A DNA stretch of 64,000 nucleotides from DATFRY01 sp963764695. Lineage in GTDB: Bacteria > Myxococcota_A > Polyangia > Haliangiales > Haliangiaceae. The DNA lies in NCBI GenBank assembly GCA_963764695.1, contig CAVXTW010000002.1:806001-870000 (forward strand), in the 5' to 3' direction. Position numbers and translations under genes: made by a program. Shown one piece after another: positions 1-12,290 of the stretch; within the stretch, counting starts at the first letter, position 1, and every line of letters begins with the position of its first letter. The notes under the pieces were generated by a model, which was not told where the DNA came from, did not search any database, and saw only the letters and a program-made list of their open reading frames with translations.

Positions 1-413
1 GCCGGATCGAGCTCGTGGAACCAATCGCGGCTGTCCAGGATCCTGGCCTGAATGATCGGCCGGTCCTCGAACCATGGCGACCACATCGCGGTGAAGGTCT
101 GAAACTCGGCGACGCCGGCGGCCGTGTCGATCGCGATGATGCGGCGGTATCGCGTGGTTGTGGCGCGGCTCGACTCCACCCGATAGACGACCTCGTCGAG
201 CAGCCATGTGGCCCCCGCGTCGTCGGCGCGCCTGGCTGCGCCCTCGGCCGCGCGCAGCTCGGCCACCGTGGCGGACATCGGTCTTTCGCCGAAGCCCGAC
301 GCGCGCGCCTCTGCCGCGGTGGCCGCCATCAGCGCGGCGCCGGCGATCACACCGGTGGCCACGCGCAGCCGATGAGAAACTCTCCCTGCTCCCTCGAGCC
401 ACGAGCCGCTCAC
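1..413 (-). CDS. N-terminal part of exported DUF3857-type protein (runs off the left edge)
   Basis: The minus strand reads an open frame from a GTG at 413 to the window edge, about 137 residues. A purine-rich ribosome site (GGGGAGGGATC) directly precedes the GTG and decides the start. The N-terminus has a basic stretch and a hydrophobic segment (roughly residues 17-35, ending AATAAEARA), fitting a signal peptide. The following part contains 'WLLDEVVYRVESSRATTTRYRRIIAIDTAAG' split over a Tyr-rich strand pattern and 'IIQARILDSRDW'. I recognise this as the beginning of DUF3857, a beta domain usually found ahead of a transglutaminase-like domain in exported proteins. The transglutaminase part would lie outside the window, so the family call rests on the N-terminus only. 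Confidence 0.6.
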   Translation of the reverse strand, partial: MSGSWLEGAGRVSHRLRVATGVIAGAALMAATAAEARASGFGERPMSATVAELRAAEGAARRADDAGATWLLDEVVYRVESSRATTTRYRRIIAIDTAAGVAEFQTFTAMWSPWFEDRPIIQARILDSRDWFHELDP

Positions 414-620
414 GATCCCTCCCCTGCGCGGACGCGGTGCGATCTCGCCGCCCGCCCGTCACACGCATCGCGCACCAATCTACAAGCTGGCGCGAATGCC
501 TGACAACGAGCTCGTTGCGCGACTGCGTGTTTACCGACTGCGACGGACGGGTGAGCTTCGTGACTACTGCCGCATTTTGCGGCACCCCTCGCGATGAAAA
601 TCCAGACCGGGCAGGCCTAT

Positions 621-636
621 CCGGGCGAAAGCCCGG
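621..636. terminator. GC stem-loop with GAAA loop downstream of the TonB receptor gene
   Basis: CCGGGC-GAAA-GCCCGG is a perfect 6-bp stem closed by a GNRA tetraloop. It lies 28 bases past the stop of the TonB-dependent receptor gene and upstream of the next minus-strand gene. No T-run follows closely, so it would be a weak or factor-dependent terminator at best. Confidence 0.35.
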
Positions 637-663
637 CCTCCGCGCGTACCCGGTCCTGTCCGG

Positions 664-3600
664 TCAGAGCTTCGAGCTCACGCCGAGGAAGAAGACGCGG
701 CCGAGCGGGTTCACCGGATACGAGGTGGAGGTGGCGATCGGGTCCACGCCGGCGATGTTGTTGACGCCGCCGTAGACCGTCAGCGCCTTGACGAACTCGT
801 AGCTGGCAGCCAGGTCGTGGATGTAGATGCGGTCGGAGAAGGGGTTCACGAACGTCTTGGTGGCGCTCTCAATCTCGACGTCGTCGAGCCCCTGCTTGCC
901 GAGGAAGGTCAGGAAGTAGTTGACCATGAGCTTGCTCCGTTGCCACTGGATGCCGCCGTTGAGCACCCACAGCGGGCGGCGGATCTCGCGCAGCTCTGGA
1001 TTGACGAAGTCGGGGTCGTCCTTGTTGGGCTGATCGTCGAGCTTGAGGACCCGGGTGCCGAACAGCCGGAACTGGAGAGCGCCCCATTCGCGCGCGCCGA
1101 AGGTCTCCTCGATGTCGAGCTGATAGGTCGCCTCGAAGTCGATGCCGGAGACCACCTTGCGGCCGATGTTGAGCTGACTCTGGCGCAGGAAGTTGAGACC
1201 CAGGAAGGTGGGCGAGGCCTCGTTGCGATTGCGCGCGAGCAGGTCGCAGAACTCGTTGTCGATGCCGTTGGGATCGTCGTAGCAGTTGTTGACGATGTCC
1301 TGGGAGTCGACGTCCTCGATCGCGTTGTCGAGCGAGATGCGGAAGTAGTCGGCCGAGACGATCAGGTTGGGCAGGAACCGGGGCGTCAGCACGGTGCCGA
1401 TGGTGATCGTCCTGGCCCGCTCCTCGTCGAGGTCCGGGTTGCCCGACTGCAGGCCGGCGAATCGGGCCGTGAGCGGGTCGGTGTAGTCGGCCGGAATCCC
1501 GTCGGCCAGGCAGTTGCGCGCGCGCACGCCCGGGTCGGGCGCGGTCTCGATCACCATGGCGTCACACGGGTCGATCGGTCGGAAGAACGCCGCGGTGTCA
1601 GGCTGGAACAGCTCACCCACGTTGGGCGCCCGCACCGCCACCGCGTAGCCGCCGCGGAGCCGGACATCGTAGAGCGGGGCCCAGTTGCCGCCTGCCTTCC
1701 AGCTCACGCTCGAGCCGATCGTGGAGTACTCGGCGAAGCGGACCGCGCCGTCCACCCCGAGGAGTCCGACCGGCGAGGAGTCTGGCAGGATCGGCACTCG
1801 CGTCTCGGCGAACGCCTCCCACACGTCGTAGCTCCCCTCGACTCCTGCGATCTTGGTGCCGTCGAAGACGAGGCCGGTCTCGGAGAACTCGTCCGGGCGG
1901 AAGCGGCTGAACTCATGCCGGTACTCGCCGCCCGCGGCGAAGCCGATCGGCCCGGCCGGCAGCTTCACCTTCACCGCGTCGCTGTCGCCGATGAAGGTGA
2001 CGCTGGCAACGTGCTGGTCGACGATCGAGTTCTGGACGAGGTCGGTGGAGACGAAGTCGATCGCCTCCTGGCTGGGCGCGCCCAGGCCGAACAGGTTGAG
2101 CGGCTTGCATGTACCGTCGCCGGGCTGGAAGGTGCGGAACCCGGGCGGTACCTCCGGGAACGGCGAGGTGGGCGGGACGAATGCGCCCCCGTCGAGGTCG
2201 GAACGGCACACCGGCTGGCCGTTCGGGCCGGTGACCACATCGATCGCGGCGAAGAACCGGTCCTCGATCCGGCTGTTTCTCAGCAGCAGCTCCTCCGCGG
2301 TGCGGCCGTAGTTGTAGGCCACCTCGTAGGTGATGCCGCCGGCCAGCTTGCCGTCGAAGCCATTGACCACCCGGAAGGTCTGCCGCTCGTTCTCGGTGAT
2401 GTTCGGCCCGAGGTCGAGGAAGTCGCGCGTGATGTAGATCTTGGCGGTGTCGGCCAGCGCCGGGTTGGCCTTGATGGCGCCGTCCAGGGCGGTGCGCAGC
2501 TCGGAAGGGATGTACGGGTTGTCGAGGCTGACGGTGAGGAGATCGTTGAAGCCGTTGACCTGGCCGCGCAGGACGTTCCGCGAATAGGCGAACTTCGAGT
2601 CGCTGAAGAAGTTGACCCGGTCGAGCACCTTGTAGCGGACCAGCGCGTTGGCGACCGCGGTCTGATTCTCCGGCAGGATGGTCTGGAAGTTGAAGGGACC
2701 GGATGCGATGCCGTCGCCGCCGAACTCGTTGGCGAACGACGCCTCCTGGCCCTCCTGGAACAGGCGCAGTCGTCCGTTCTCGACCACCCAGTCGCCGTAT
2801 CCTTCTGCACCCAGTCGGGTCTGCCCCACGTCGTTGACGCCGTCTCCATCGGTGTCAACAAAGAAGCCGTCCGGCGCCGCGCCGTCGGGGACACCGTCGC
2901 CGTCGAAGTCGATGCCGATGCGGCCGGCCGGCGACGAGACCGCAAAGGTGAGGTGCTCGCCGAAGGTGCGCGGCGGCAGACTCCCGTCGGCGTTGTTGGG
3001 AGTGCCCTCGTCGTCGAGCACGCCGAAGTCGCGGCAGAAGCCGGCGTCGCCGCACAGCATGCGGCGCTGATCGCGGTACTCCACGCCGATGACCGCGCTG
3101 CCGCGATCCTTGGCGAACCTGGAGCCGGCAGCGCCGGACACGAAGGTGCGCACGCCCTTCCCGTCGGTGTTCGTGTCGACCTGGGCGCGAGTCTCGAAGC
3201 TGTCGAAGTCGCGCTTGGTGATGATGTTGACCACGCCGGACACCGCGTCGGCGCCGTAGATCGCCGAGGCGCCTCCGGTCAGCACCTCGATGCGCTCCAC
3301 CAGCGCGGTCGGGATGGTGTTGATGTCGACCGCCGTGTCACCCGCGCGCCCGCCGACGTGGCGCCGTCCGTCGACCAGCACCAGGGTGCGCTTGGTGCCG
3401 AGTCCGCGCAGGTTGAGCGTGGCCACGCCCACGCTGGAGCCGGTGTCGGCGTCTCCCTCGACCCCCTGCTGATCAGCGGTGGCCGCCGTGTTGAGCGAGT
3501 TGGTCAGGCCGGCGACGCGCTGGACCACGTCGGCCACCTCGGTCTTGCCCGACATCAGAATGTCCTGCGCGTCGAGCGTGATCACCGGCAGGAGCGTGAC

Positions 3601-3912
3601 CAGGCTGCTGTGCCTGATGCGCGTGCCGGTGACGACGATGACCTCGCCGGCCAGGTCCGCCTCGTCCGGGATGTCCACGTCCGGCGCGCCGGCCTCGACC
3701 GTGTCGTCGGGAGGCTGCGCGGGCTGCGCCGGTTGCGGCTGCGCCGGTTGCGGTTGCGCCGGTTGCGGCTGCGCCGGTTGCGGCTGCGCCGGTTGCGGCT
3801 GCGCTGGTGGCGCCGGCGGCTGTGCCTCGCTGGCAGTGCCGTTGATCGTCGCGCTCGCGACCAGTGCGATCCACCATGCAGTCCTGCGTCGTCCCGGAGA
3901 GCTACCTGACAT
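664..3912 (-). CDS. TonB-dependent outer-membrane receptor
   Basis: A 1082-residue protein. The start chosen is the ATG at 3912 because AGGAGG lies seven bases upstream; a longer frame to 3990 lacks this. Residues 1-30 form a signal peptide (basic, then WWIALVASATI). A Pro/Gln-rich repeat (about residues 36-65) follows. A TonB-box-like segment (EVIVVTGTRI) leads into a plug domain with the typical 'LNLRGLGTKRTLVLVDGRR' and 'IERIEVLTGGASAIYGADAVSGVVNIITK'-type sequence, then a long beta-barrel. An insert near residues 345-370 has two DxDGDGxxD loops of the calcium-binding thrombospondin type-3 kind. The barrel ends in Leu rather than the common Phe or Trp. The family energises uptake of large substrates through TonB; the substrate cannot be told here, and no siderophore genes sit next to it. 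Confidence 0.93.
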   Translation of the reverse strand: MSGSSPGRRRTAWWIALVASATINGTASEAQPPAPPAQPQPAQPQPAQPQPAQPQPAQPQPAQPAQPPDDTVEAGAPDVDIPDEADLAGEVIVVTGTRIRHSSLVTLLPVITLDAQDILMSGKTEVADVVQRVAGLTNSLNTAATADQQGVEGDADTGSSVGVATLNLRGLGTKRTLVLVDGRRHVGGRAGDTAVDINTIPTALVERIEVLTGGASAIYGADAVSGVVNIITKRDFDSFETRAQVDTNTDGKGVRTFVSGAAGSRFAKDRGSAVIGVEYRDQRRMLCGDAGFCRDFGVLDDEGTPNNADGSLPPRTFGEHLTFAVSSPAGRIGIDFDGDGVPDGAAPDGFFVDTDGDGVNDVGQTRLGAEGYGDWVVENGRLRLFQEGQEASFANEFGGDGIASGPFNFQTILPENQTAVANALVRYKVLDRVNFFSDSKFAYSRNVLRGQVNGFNDLLTVSLDNPYIPSELRTALDGAIKANPALADTAKIYITRDFLDLGPNITENERQTFRVVNGFDGKLAGGITYEVAYNYGRTAEELLLRNSRIEDRFFAAIDVVTGPNGQPVCRSDLDGGAFVPPTSPFPEVPPGFRTFQPGDGTCKPLNLFGLGAPSQEAIDFVSTDLVQNSIVDQHVASVTFIGDSDAVKVKLPAGPIGFAAGGEYRHEFSRFRPDEFSETGLVFDGTKIAGVEGSYDVWEAFAETRVPILPDSSPVGLLGVDGAVRFAEYSTIGSSVSWKAGGNWAPLYDVRLRGGYAVAVRAPNVGELFQPDTAAFFRPIDPCDAMVIETAPDPGVRARNCLADGIPADYTDPLTARFAGLQSGNPDLDEERARTITIGTVLTPRFLPNLIVSADYFRISLDNAIEDVDSQDIVNNCYDDPNGIDNEFCDLLARNRNEASPTFLGLNFLRQSQLNIGRKVVSGIDFEATYQLDIEETFGAREWGALQFRLFGTRVLKLDDQPNKDDPDFVNPELREIRRPLWVLNGGIQWQRSKLMVNYFLTFLGKQGLDDVEIESATKTFVNPFSDRIYIHDLAASYEFVKALTVYGGVNNIAGVDPIATSTSYPVNPLGRVFFLGVSSKL
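3724..3803. repeat. 15-bp tandem repeat encoding PAQPQ units
   Basis: About five copies of a 15-bp unit (gcgccggttgcggct and close variants) encode a Pro-Ala-Gln-Pro-Gln linker between the signal peptide and TonB box of the receptor. The near-identity of the copies suggests that the linker length can change by slippage in whole codons. Confidence 0.8.
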
Positions 3913-4260
3913 CGACTTACCTCCTGCGCAGCCACTCATCATGCCCTGGCCGCTGCCCGGGTGCGTCGCGTCGGGACGAGTCTTTGGCATGTCAGCCGCT
4001 CACAAGAGCGACGATGGCAAGGGCCGGTCCGCCGGCTCTGCCGACATTTCGGCCTGTGGAACGGTGCGGACGGTTCCCACCCCTGGTGCCTTCCTGACGT
4101 GGGGAGCTCTCGGTGGCCCGGCTCCTGGGTATGGCCCCGCGGCGTTTCTCGACGTGTCCCGGCGGGAAAGAGTGTCTTGCTCGCCGCAAGACTCCCGCCA
4201 CGCGCGCAGTGCGGCATGTCCATCGCCAGGCGAACACACGCCGCGAGCGAGGAGACAGAC
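3913..4260. other. Divergent intergenic region, no gene seen
   Basis: This 348-base gap separates the minus-strand receptor from the plus-strand tautomerase gene and must hold promoters for both. It contains the receptor's AGGAGG and the tautomerase's GAGGAGA ribosome sites at its two ends. I see no convincing RNA gene, conserved frame or strong sigma70 boxes. Confidence 0.5.
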
Positions 4261-4461
4261 ATGCCATACGTCCACATCCGCATCACGCCGGAGGGAGCCA
4301 CGCGCGAGCGCAAGGAGCGACTCATCAAGGGGGTCACCGAGCTCCTGGCCGGCGAGCTCGACAAGGATCCAGCCACCACCTTCGTCGTCATCGAGGAAGT
4401 GTCAACCGACAACTGGGGCGTCGGCGGGCAGAGCGTCAGCGCGCGGAGGGCAGGGCGATGA
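4261..4461 (+). CDS. 4-oxalocrotonate-tautomerase-family small enzyme
   Basis: A 66-residue protein beginning Met-Pro, so that after Met removal the N-terminal Pro is the family's catalytic base. The body (YVHIRIT...LIKGVTELLAGEL...DNWGVGG) has the beta-alpha-beta pattern and length of the 4-OT family, which catalyses keto-enol tautomerisation. The two arginines that bind substrate in classical 4-OT (Arg11 and Arg39) are not at the expected places, so the substrate probably differs. GAGGAG precedes the ATG. The stop overlaps the start of the next gene by four bases (ATGA), so the two are translated as a unit. Confidence 0.88.
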   Translation: MPYVHIRITPEGATRERKERLIKGVTELLAGELDKDPATTFVVIEEVSTDNWGVGGQSVSARRAGR

Positions 4462-5207
4462 CCGCCGCGAGTCCTCCGGTGGCCATCGTGACCGGCGCCT
4501 CGAGCGGCATCGGTCTCGCCGTTGCCGAGGCCTTCTCCCGTCGCGGCTCTCCCGTGGTGCTGGGCGCACGCGACGAGACCCGCCTGCGCGCCGCTGCCGA
4601 GCGCCTCGGCGCCCCGGATCGGGTCGCAACGGTGGCCGGCGACATCGGCGATCCGGCGACCGGTCGGCGCCTTGTCGCTGCGGCGGTCGAGAAGTTCGGA
4701 CGTGTGGACGCGATCGTCCACAGCGCCGGCATCTTCTCGGCCAAAGCCTTCACCGAGTACAGCGAGGAAGATCTGGACGCGATCTTCAGGACCAACCTGC
4801 GCGGCATCTTCACGGCCACCCAGGCCGCAGTGCAGCAGATGCGCCGCCAGGGCGGTGGCGGCGCGGTCGTCGTCGTCAGCGCGGCGATCGCGCTCCAGCC
4901 GCTCGCGTCGGTTCCGGCCAGCGCGCCGATCGCGTTCAAGGGCGGGCTCAACGCCTGGACCCGCGCGCTCGCCCTCGAGCTCGCGCCGGAGCAGATCAGG
5001 GTCAACGCGGTCGCGCCCGGCATCATCAGGACGCCGCTCCTCGGCCTGTCGGACGAGCAGTTCGACGCCATGGGCGGGATGCAGCCCATCGGCCACGTGG
5101 GCGAGGTGAACGAGATCGCCGACGCCGTCCTCTACCTGGCCCACGCGAAGTTCACCACCGGCGCGGTGCTTCCGGTCAACGGCGGCATGGCGAGCGGCCG
5201 ATGGTGA
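4458..5207 (+). CDS. Short-chain dehydrogenase/reductase, atypical active site
   Basis: A 249-residue SDR with the N-terminal nucleotide-binding motif TGASSGIG (about residues 12-19), the NxxG region reading 'HSAGIF', and a C-terminal 'LPVNGGMASG'. The expected catalytic Tyr-x3-Lys reads Pro-x3-Lys (SAPIAFKGG), so the Tyr is replaced by Pro. The upstream Ser (VVSAAIA) is kept. It may be a binding-only or altered-chemistry member. It overlaps the tautomerase gene by ATGA, which suggests that the two act on the same metabolite. The family call is safe; the reaction is unknown. Confidence 0.9.
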   Translation: MTAASPPVAIVTGASSGIGLAVAEAFSRRGSPVVLGARDETRLRAAAERLGAPDRVATVAGDIGDPATGRRLVAAAVEKFGRVDAIVHSAGIFSAKAFTEYSEEDLDAIFRTNLRGIFTATQAAVQQMRRQGGGGAVVVVSAAIALQPLASVPASAPIAFKGGLNAWTRALALELAPEQIRVNAVAPGIIRTPLLGLSDEQFDAMGGMQPIGHVGEVNEIADAVLYLAHAKFTTGAVLPVNGGMASGRW

Positions 5208-5357
5208 GTGCGATGAGCCGGATCAGCGCGCTGGCAGGCCCGGTCGCCCCCGATCGAGAGACCCGGCGCGCGATCGAGATCGCACGGCCTGGGTGCGGCG
5301 TCGCGCGTGGTGTACAGGGCGAGGCTCGCGCGCACCATGCCGCGGCGCCACAGCACT

Positions 5358-5954
5358 TCAACCCGACCGCAAGCGAGCGTGCGCGATCGGCGGCCGCAGC
5401 GCCGCCGCCAGCTCTGCCGAGGCGCGGCAGCGGCGCGAGAGATCGGGGAACTCGATGACCTGGAGGCAGATCTCTTCGCCGTCGGATCGCAGGTGCAGGG
5501 TCACGAACTCTCCGGCGGCCTCGATGTCGGCCAGCTCGCTTCGGGGGAACAGGCGCTTTCCGTGGCTCGTCATCAGGTGCAGCCCGTCCTGGTCGATCCA
5601 GACCCGACCGGTCTCCGAGACCTGGTCCGCCCCGCCGCCAGCACCCCTCTGCGCGACGGCCAGGTGGAGACCCATATAGCCCTGACCACGCGGCAGGCTT
5701 CGCAGGATCAGGATGACGAGGAGCTGCGCGATGAGAGCGCCGATGAGAATCTCGCAGATCGCCGCGTACGCGCTGGACTCGGACCCGAGGCCCGACTCGA
5801 GGGCGCTCGAGCCCGCGGCCATGGCCACCGCCGCTGCCACCGCCGAGAGCGCGCCCCACCCGACCGGCCAGCGGTCGCGGGACCTGGCCGCCCAGCACGC
5901 GACCGCGATCAGCGCGATGACGGCGAGAAACAGCAGCGCGAGTACAGACGACAT
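5358..5954 (-). CDS. Small inner-membrane protein of unknown function
   Basis: A 198-residue protein with three likely membrane segments (about residues 1-22, 30-52 and 65-88). A soluble C-terminal part of about 100 residues contains 'VSETGRVWIDQDGLHLMTSHGKR' and ends rich in Arg and Ala. The soluble part has the alternating pattern of a small beta domain. The start at 5954 is preceded by a G-rich stretch. I do not recognise the family. It is convergent with the SDR gene and divergent from the kinase gene that follows. Confidence 0.65.
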   Translation of the reverse strand: MSSVLALLFLAVIALIAVACWAARSRDRWPVGWGALSAVAAAVAMAAGSSALESGLGSESSAYAAICEILIGALIAQLLVILILRSLPRGQGYMGLHLAVAQRGAGGGADQVSETGRVWIDQDGLHLMTSHGKRLFPRSELADIEAAGEFVTLHLRSDGEEICLQVIEFPDLSRRCRASAELAAALRPPIAHARLRSG

Positions 5955-6132
5955 CGCATCCCCCTGCTCCAGTAGCCCGAGTCCGCTACCGCTCGACGAC
6001 CGCTTCGTCTGGTAAAGAACATACCAGGCCTTCGGACCCGAGCCCCGGCCTGTTTGCGAGTCGCATCTCCGATGCGGTGGACTTTACAGACATGCTCGCC
6101 CGGCCAATACTCGGTTCAGGGAGAGGCCCGCG

Positions 6133-9188
<3,056 letters not shown>

Positions 9189-9218
<30 letters not shown>

Positions 9219-10640
9219 CCTGAACGCTGGCTCGCGCGGGATCACCGGCAAGTTGGCGCACCCGGTGTCGGTGAAACCACAAGGCTCGGCCAGAAAGACC
9301 GCGAGAGCGGGATAGAGGATCCCGTCGTCGCCCTTGCATTCCAGGCGACCGTCGGGTCGCCGGCGGCAGACCGCGTCTCGTCCGGCATCCTCGCCGGCAT
9401 CCTGGAAGCGACACGCCTGCGGTGGATTCGGGAAGCACTTCTTCTTCGCATCGGGCTTGGCGCAGATCCGCCCGTTGAGATACGCGACGCCCTCCTCGGC
9501 ATTTTCGAGGCTGTAACAGGAGTAGATCCGTCGATGAGGAATCGACTCCTCGTCGATTTCATCGGTGCCTGCGAGCTGCCCGCCGATCACGATCGGCAGG
9601 GGAGGATTGCCTTCCTCGACGACCTCCCGGTAACGCGTCAATCCGTCGGGATCGAACAGGTTGCCGAAGAAGGCTCCTTCGAGGTGGGGAAAGACGTCTT
9701 CCTCCGGCGCCGGATAGGATCCCGCGTCCGAGCGCCGCTGGACGACCTCTACCGCCCGTGGCGGATCCGGCCTGGTCATGACGCCATAGTGGCCACCTTC
9801 CGGACATGTGAAGGTCAGCGGAGCGTCGCGGCACGCACCGGGCCCTGCGCCAAGAACCGCCGGGTCGTCGGGCTCGCAGCCGCGAAGGCCCTTGCAGACC
9901 CGGAGCGGCGTGCGCGCGCATCGCGAGGACTCGTCCATCCAGAGAGTGATCGGCTCGCGCGGGACGCAAAGGCCGAGGTATCCCGGTTTCCAGCCGCGTG
10001 AGAACGGAGGGATGAGCTCGGTGTCGGGACGCGCTCCGGCGCCTTGCTCCGGCTTGACGGGCTTCATCATGATCTCCACCCTCGTGCGAGGGCGGAACTG
10101 GAGGCCCGCGAAGCGCACGGGCACCTGGCGACCGAGTCTGTTCGTGCGAGCGAAGAGGCAGCTCGACACCCGGTGCAAGCACTCCCTGGACGGAGCTTGC
10201 TTGCTCCACGTCGGGCACAGCCCCATCTCTCCTTGCCACACCTGCGCCGCATGGGTCGTTGCATCCGTGTAGCGCACCTGCTCCAATCGACCGAGCGCAC
10301 ACGAGACGACGTACTCCATGACGTCCCTCGCCCTGGCATCGGTGAGCTGCAGGCTCATGTACCGATGCTTGCGCGGATCGAACAGCGCATCGTTCAGGGG
10401 GCTGCGCATGAGGATCCGGAGGGCCTTCGGATTCAGCGTGACCGCGTTGGACAGCAGCGAACGGGCCGGCAAGCCATTCTCACCCGGGCCCAGGTTCAGG
10501 GGCCCGGGCTCGCCCGGCGGTCGCTCCTCCCCCGTGGACGTCGTCGGCGGCGGTGAGGCACACGCGTGGGCCCCTGCCATCGACGCCAGCACGAGCATCA
10601 TGAGGAGAGGCGTTGCCGAGTACCAGTCTTTCGAGCTCAT
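9189..10640 (-). CDS. Exported cysteine-containing protein of unknown function
   Basis: A 483-residue product when started at the ATG at 10640, which has GGAGGG about ten bases upstream; the open frame extends to 10796 without a better start. Residues 1-30 look like a signal peptide (LLMMLVLASMAGAHAC), possibly a lipoprotein, though the lipobox is weak. The mature part carries many cysteines in pairs (CARTPLRVCKGLRGC, FPNPPQACRF, CGFTDTGCANL), fitting a periplasmic or surface protein with disulfides. The 3' end overlaps the end of the opposite-strand kinase gene by 30 bases. It lies 67 bases downstream of an enhancer-binding protein gene on the same strand. I do not recognise the family. Confidence 0.75.
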
Positions 10641-10678
10641 TCGATCCCTCCGTCCCTCCGACCTGTGCGCCCATCGAT

Positions 10679-10693
10679 ACACAGGATGTGCCA
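10679..10693 (-). promoter_or_regulatory. Partial sigma54-like promoter ahead of the exported-protein gene
   Basis: On the minus strand TGGCACATCCTGTGT lies in the 67-base gap between the enhancer-binding protein gene and the exported-protein gene. The -24 half is perfect (TGGCAC). The -12 half keeps the G but not the usual GC. The spacing to the ATG at 10640 would give a leader of about 30 bases. This is weak evidence on its own; it gains weight because the neighbouring gene encodes a sigma54-type activator. Confidence 0.35.
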
Positions 10694-10707
10694 ATCCAGC
10701 AATGCGC

Positions 10708-12123
10708 TCAGGATTGCGTGCGTGGGCGGCGGATCTCGTATTCCTTGAGCCGATTGACCAGCGTCCGGCGCGACATCCCGAGCTGTTTCGCCGCACGCGT
10801 CTGGTTCCCCGCGCAACGTTCGAGGGCCTCCAGGATCTGACGGCGCTCCGCCGTCTTGTCCGGCGACAGCGCCGCCGGGCTGGTTTCCCGCCGCGGAGCG
10901 CTTGCCAGGCCGGTGAGGTGACCGGGCAGATCCGCCGGGCCGATCACGTTTCCATCCGCGAGGACAGCGGCTCGCTCGATCACGTTGCGCAACTCGCGCA
11001 CGTTGCCCGGCCAGGGATGGCGCTCCAGGAGCTCCCGGGCCTCCGAGGAGATGAGGAGCGGTTCGATCCGTTCGAGCGTCCGGATCGCCGCGGCGAGGAA
11101 CTGCTCGGCCAGCGGCGCGATCTCCGGGACGCGGTCGCGCAGCGGCGGGACCACGAAAGAGACGCCGCACAGCCGGAAGTAGAGATCCTGCCGGAACGCC
11201 CCGCGGGCGACCTCCTCCTCGAGGTTCCTGTTGGTGGCGGCGACAAAGCGCACATCGAGCTGCCGCGGCGTACGGCCGCCGATTCGCAGGACCTTGCGGT
11301 CCTCGAGCACGCGCAGCAGCTTGACCTGCACCGACAGTGGCAGCTCGCCGACCTCGTCGAGGAAGATGGTGCCCCCGTCGGCCGACTCGAGGAGGCCGGG
11401 ACGAGCCTGGTGGGCCCCGGTGAACGCACTCTTCTCGTGGCCGAAAAGCTCACCCTCGAGCAGCGAGGGTGGCAGCGCCGCGCAGTGGAGCTCGAGGTAG
11501 GGTCCGCGGGCGCGCGGCGACCGCTGGTGCAGCGCGCGCGCGAGCAGCTCCTTGCCGACGCCGGTCTCTCCGAGGACGAGCACGCTGATGGTGCTCCGCG
11601 CGGTGCGGCCGATCTGCTCGTAGAGCGCCTGCATCGCAGGATCGCGCACGATGACCTGGTCCGGGGCGGTGGCAGAGGTTTGACCATCGCCGCCCGCCCG
11701 CCGGATGACCATCGGGACGGATCCGAGGTTGAAGCGCTCGCCGATCGCGATCTCGATCGTCTCTTTTGTCAGCCTCCGGAGCGGGCTGGTGCTTGCGGTG
11801 TCGGCGGGTGCTCGGCAGTCGCGGATGAAGGTGCCGTTCGCGCTGCCCAGATCCTGGAGGCGCAGCGGCGGATCGAGGTGGAGGATCGCGTGCCGGCGCG
11901 ACACCGCACGACTTTCGATGCGGACCTCGCAATCGTCGCCGCGGCCGAGGGTCACTGCGCCGGAGGCAGGGAGCGGCGTCCGCGTGACCGCATCCCCGGT
12001 CACCGCGACCAGTTCGAGAGCGGACGACAAGGGTTCGTGGCGTCCCCGGCCCACGAAGGCAACTCTACAGCAGCCAGGGAGGGCATGCGCGAACTGCGCA
12101 ACCGCCGCTGCGCAAATCGGCAT
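10708..12123 (-). CDS. FHA-domain sigma54-type enhancer-binding protein with SAFTGA loop
   Basis: A 471-residue regulator with three parts. An FHA domain (about residues 37-125) has GRGDD, SRRH and LGSANGT, the phosphothreonine-binding residues. An AAA+ domain (about 157-385) has Walker A GETGVGKE and Walker B GGTIFLDE. A C-terminal Fis-type helix-turn-helix (430-467) has NQTRAAKQLGMSRRTLVNRL. The loop that contacts sigma54, normally GAFTGA, reads SAFTGA. FHA-type activators answer phosphorylation by Ser/Thr kinases, and a kinase gene lies nearby. The exact start is uncertain, since an internal GTG nearer the FHA domain is possible. The gene immediately downstream on the same strand encodes an exported protein that it may control. 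Confidence 0.92.
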   Translation of the reverse strand: MPICAAAVAQFAHALPGCCRVAFVGRGRHEPLSSALELVAVTGDAVTRTPLPASGAVTLGRGDDCEVRIESRAVSRRHAILHLDPPLRLQDLGSANGTFIRDCRAPADTASTSPLRRLTKETIEIAIGERFNLGSVPMVIRRAGGDGQTSATAPDQVIVRDPAMQALYEQIGRTARSTISVLVLGETGVGKELLARALHQRSPRARGPYLELHCAALPPSLLEGELFGHEKSAFTGAHQARPGLLESADGGTIFLDEVGELPLSVQVKLLRVLEDRKVLRIGGRTPRQLDVRFVAATNRNLEEEVARGAFRQDLYFRLCGVSFVVPPLRDRVPEIAPLAEQFLAAAIRTLERIEPLLISSEARELLERHPWPGNVRELRNVIERAAVLADGNVIGPADLPGHLTGLASAPRRETSPAALSPDKTAERRQILEALERCAGNQTRAAKQLGMSRRTLVNRLKEYEIRRPRTQS

Positions 12124-12290
12124 GCCTTTCTCGCATGCGCGCCGCGCGAATCATCCAACACGCCGTTGGGTAACAGCGCGAGACCGGGCATGAGCTTCGC
12201 AAGGGTGGCCAGCGAGCTCGTCAGACGACGACGCCGGCGCCCGACAGGGATCGGCCGACGCACCTTGATCTTGCGGAAGGAAGAACGCCA

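Noticed and set aside
817..3909. A 1030-residue open frame on the plus strand opposite the TonB receptor.
   Set aside because: It is the complementary shadow of the receptor gene; composition is Arg/Val/Asp-rich without domains or a ribosome site.
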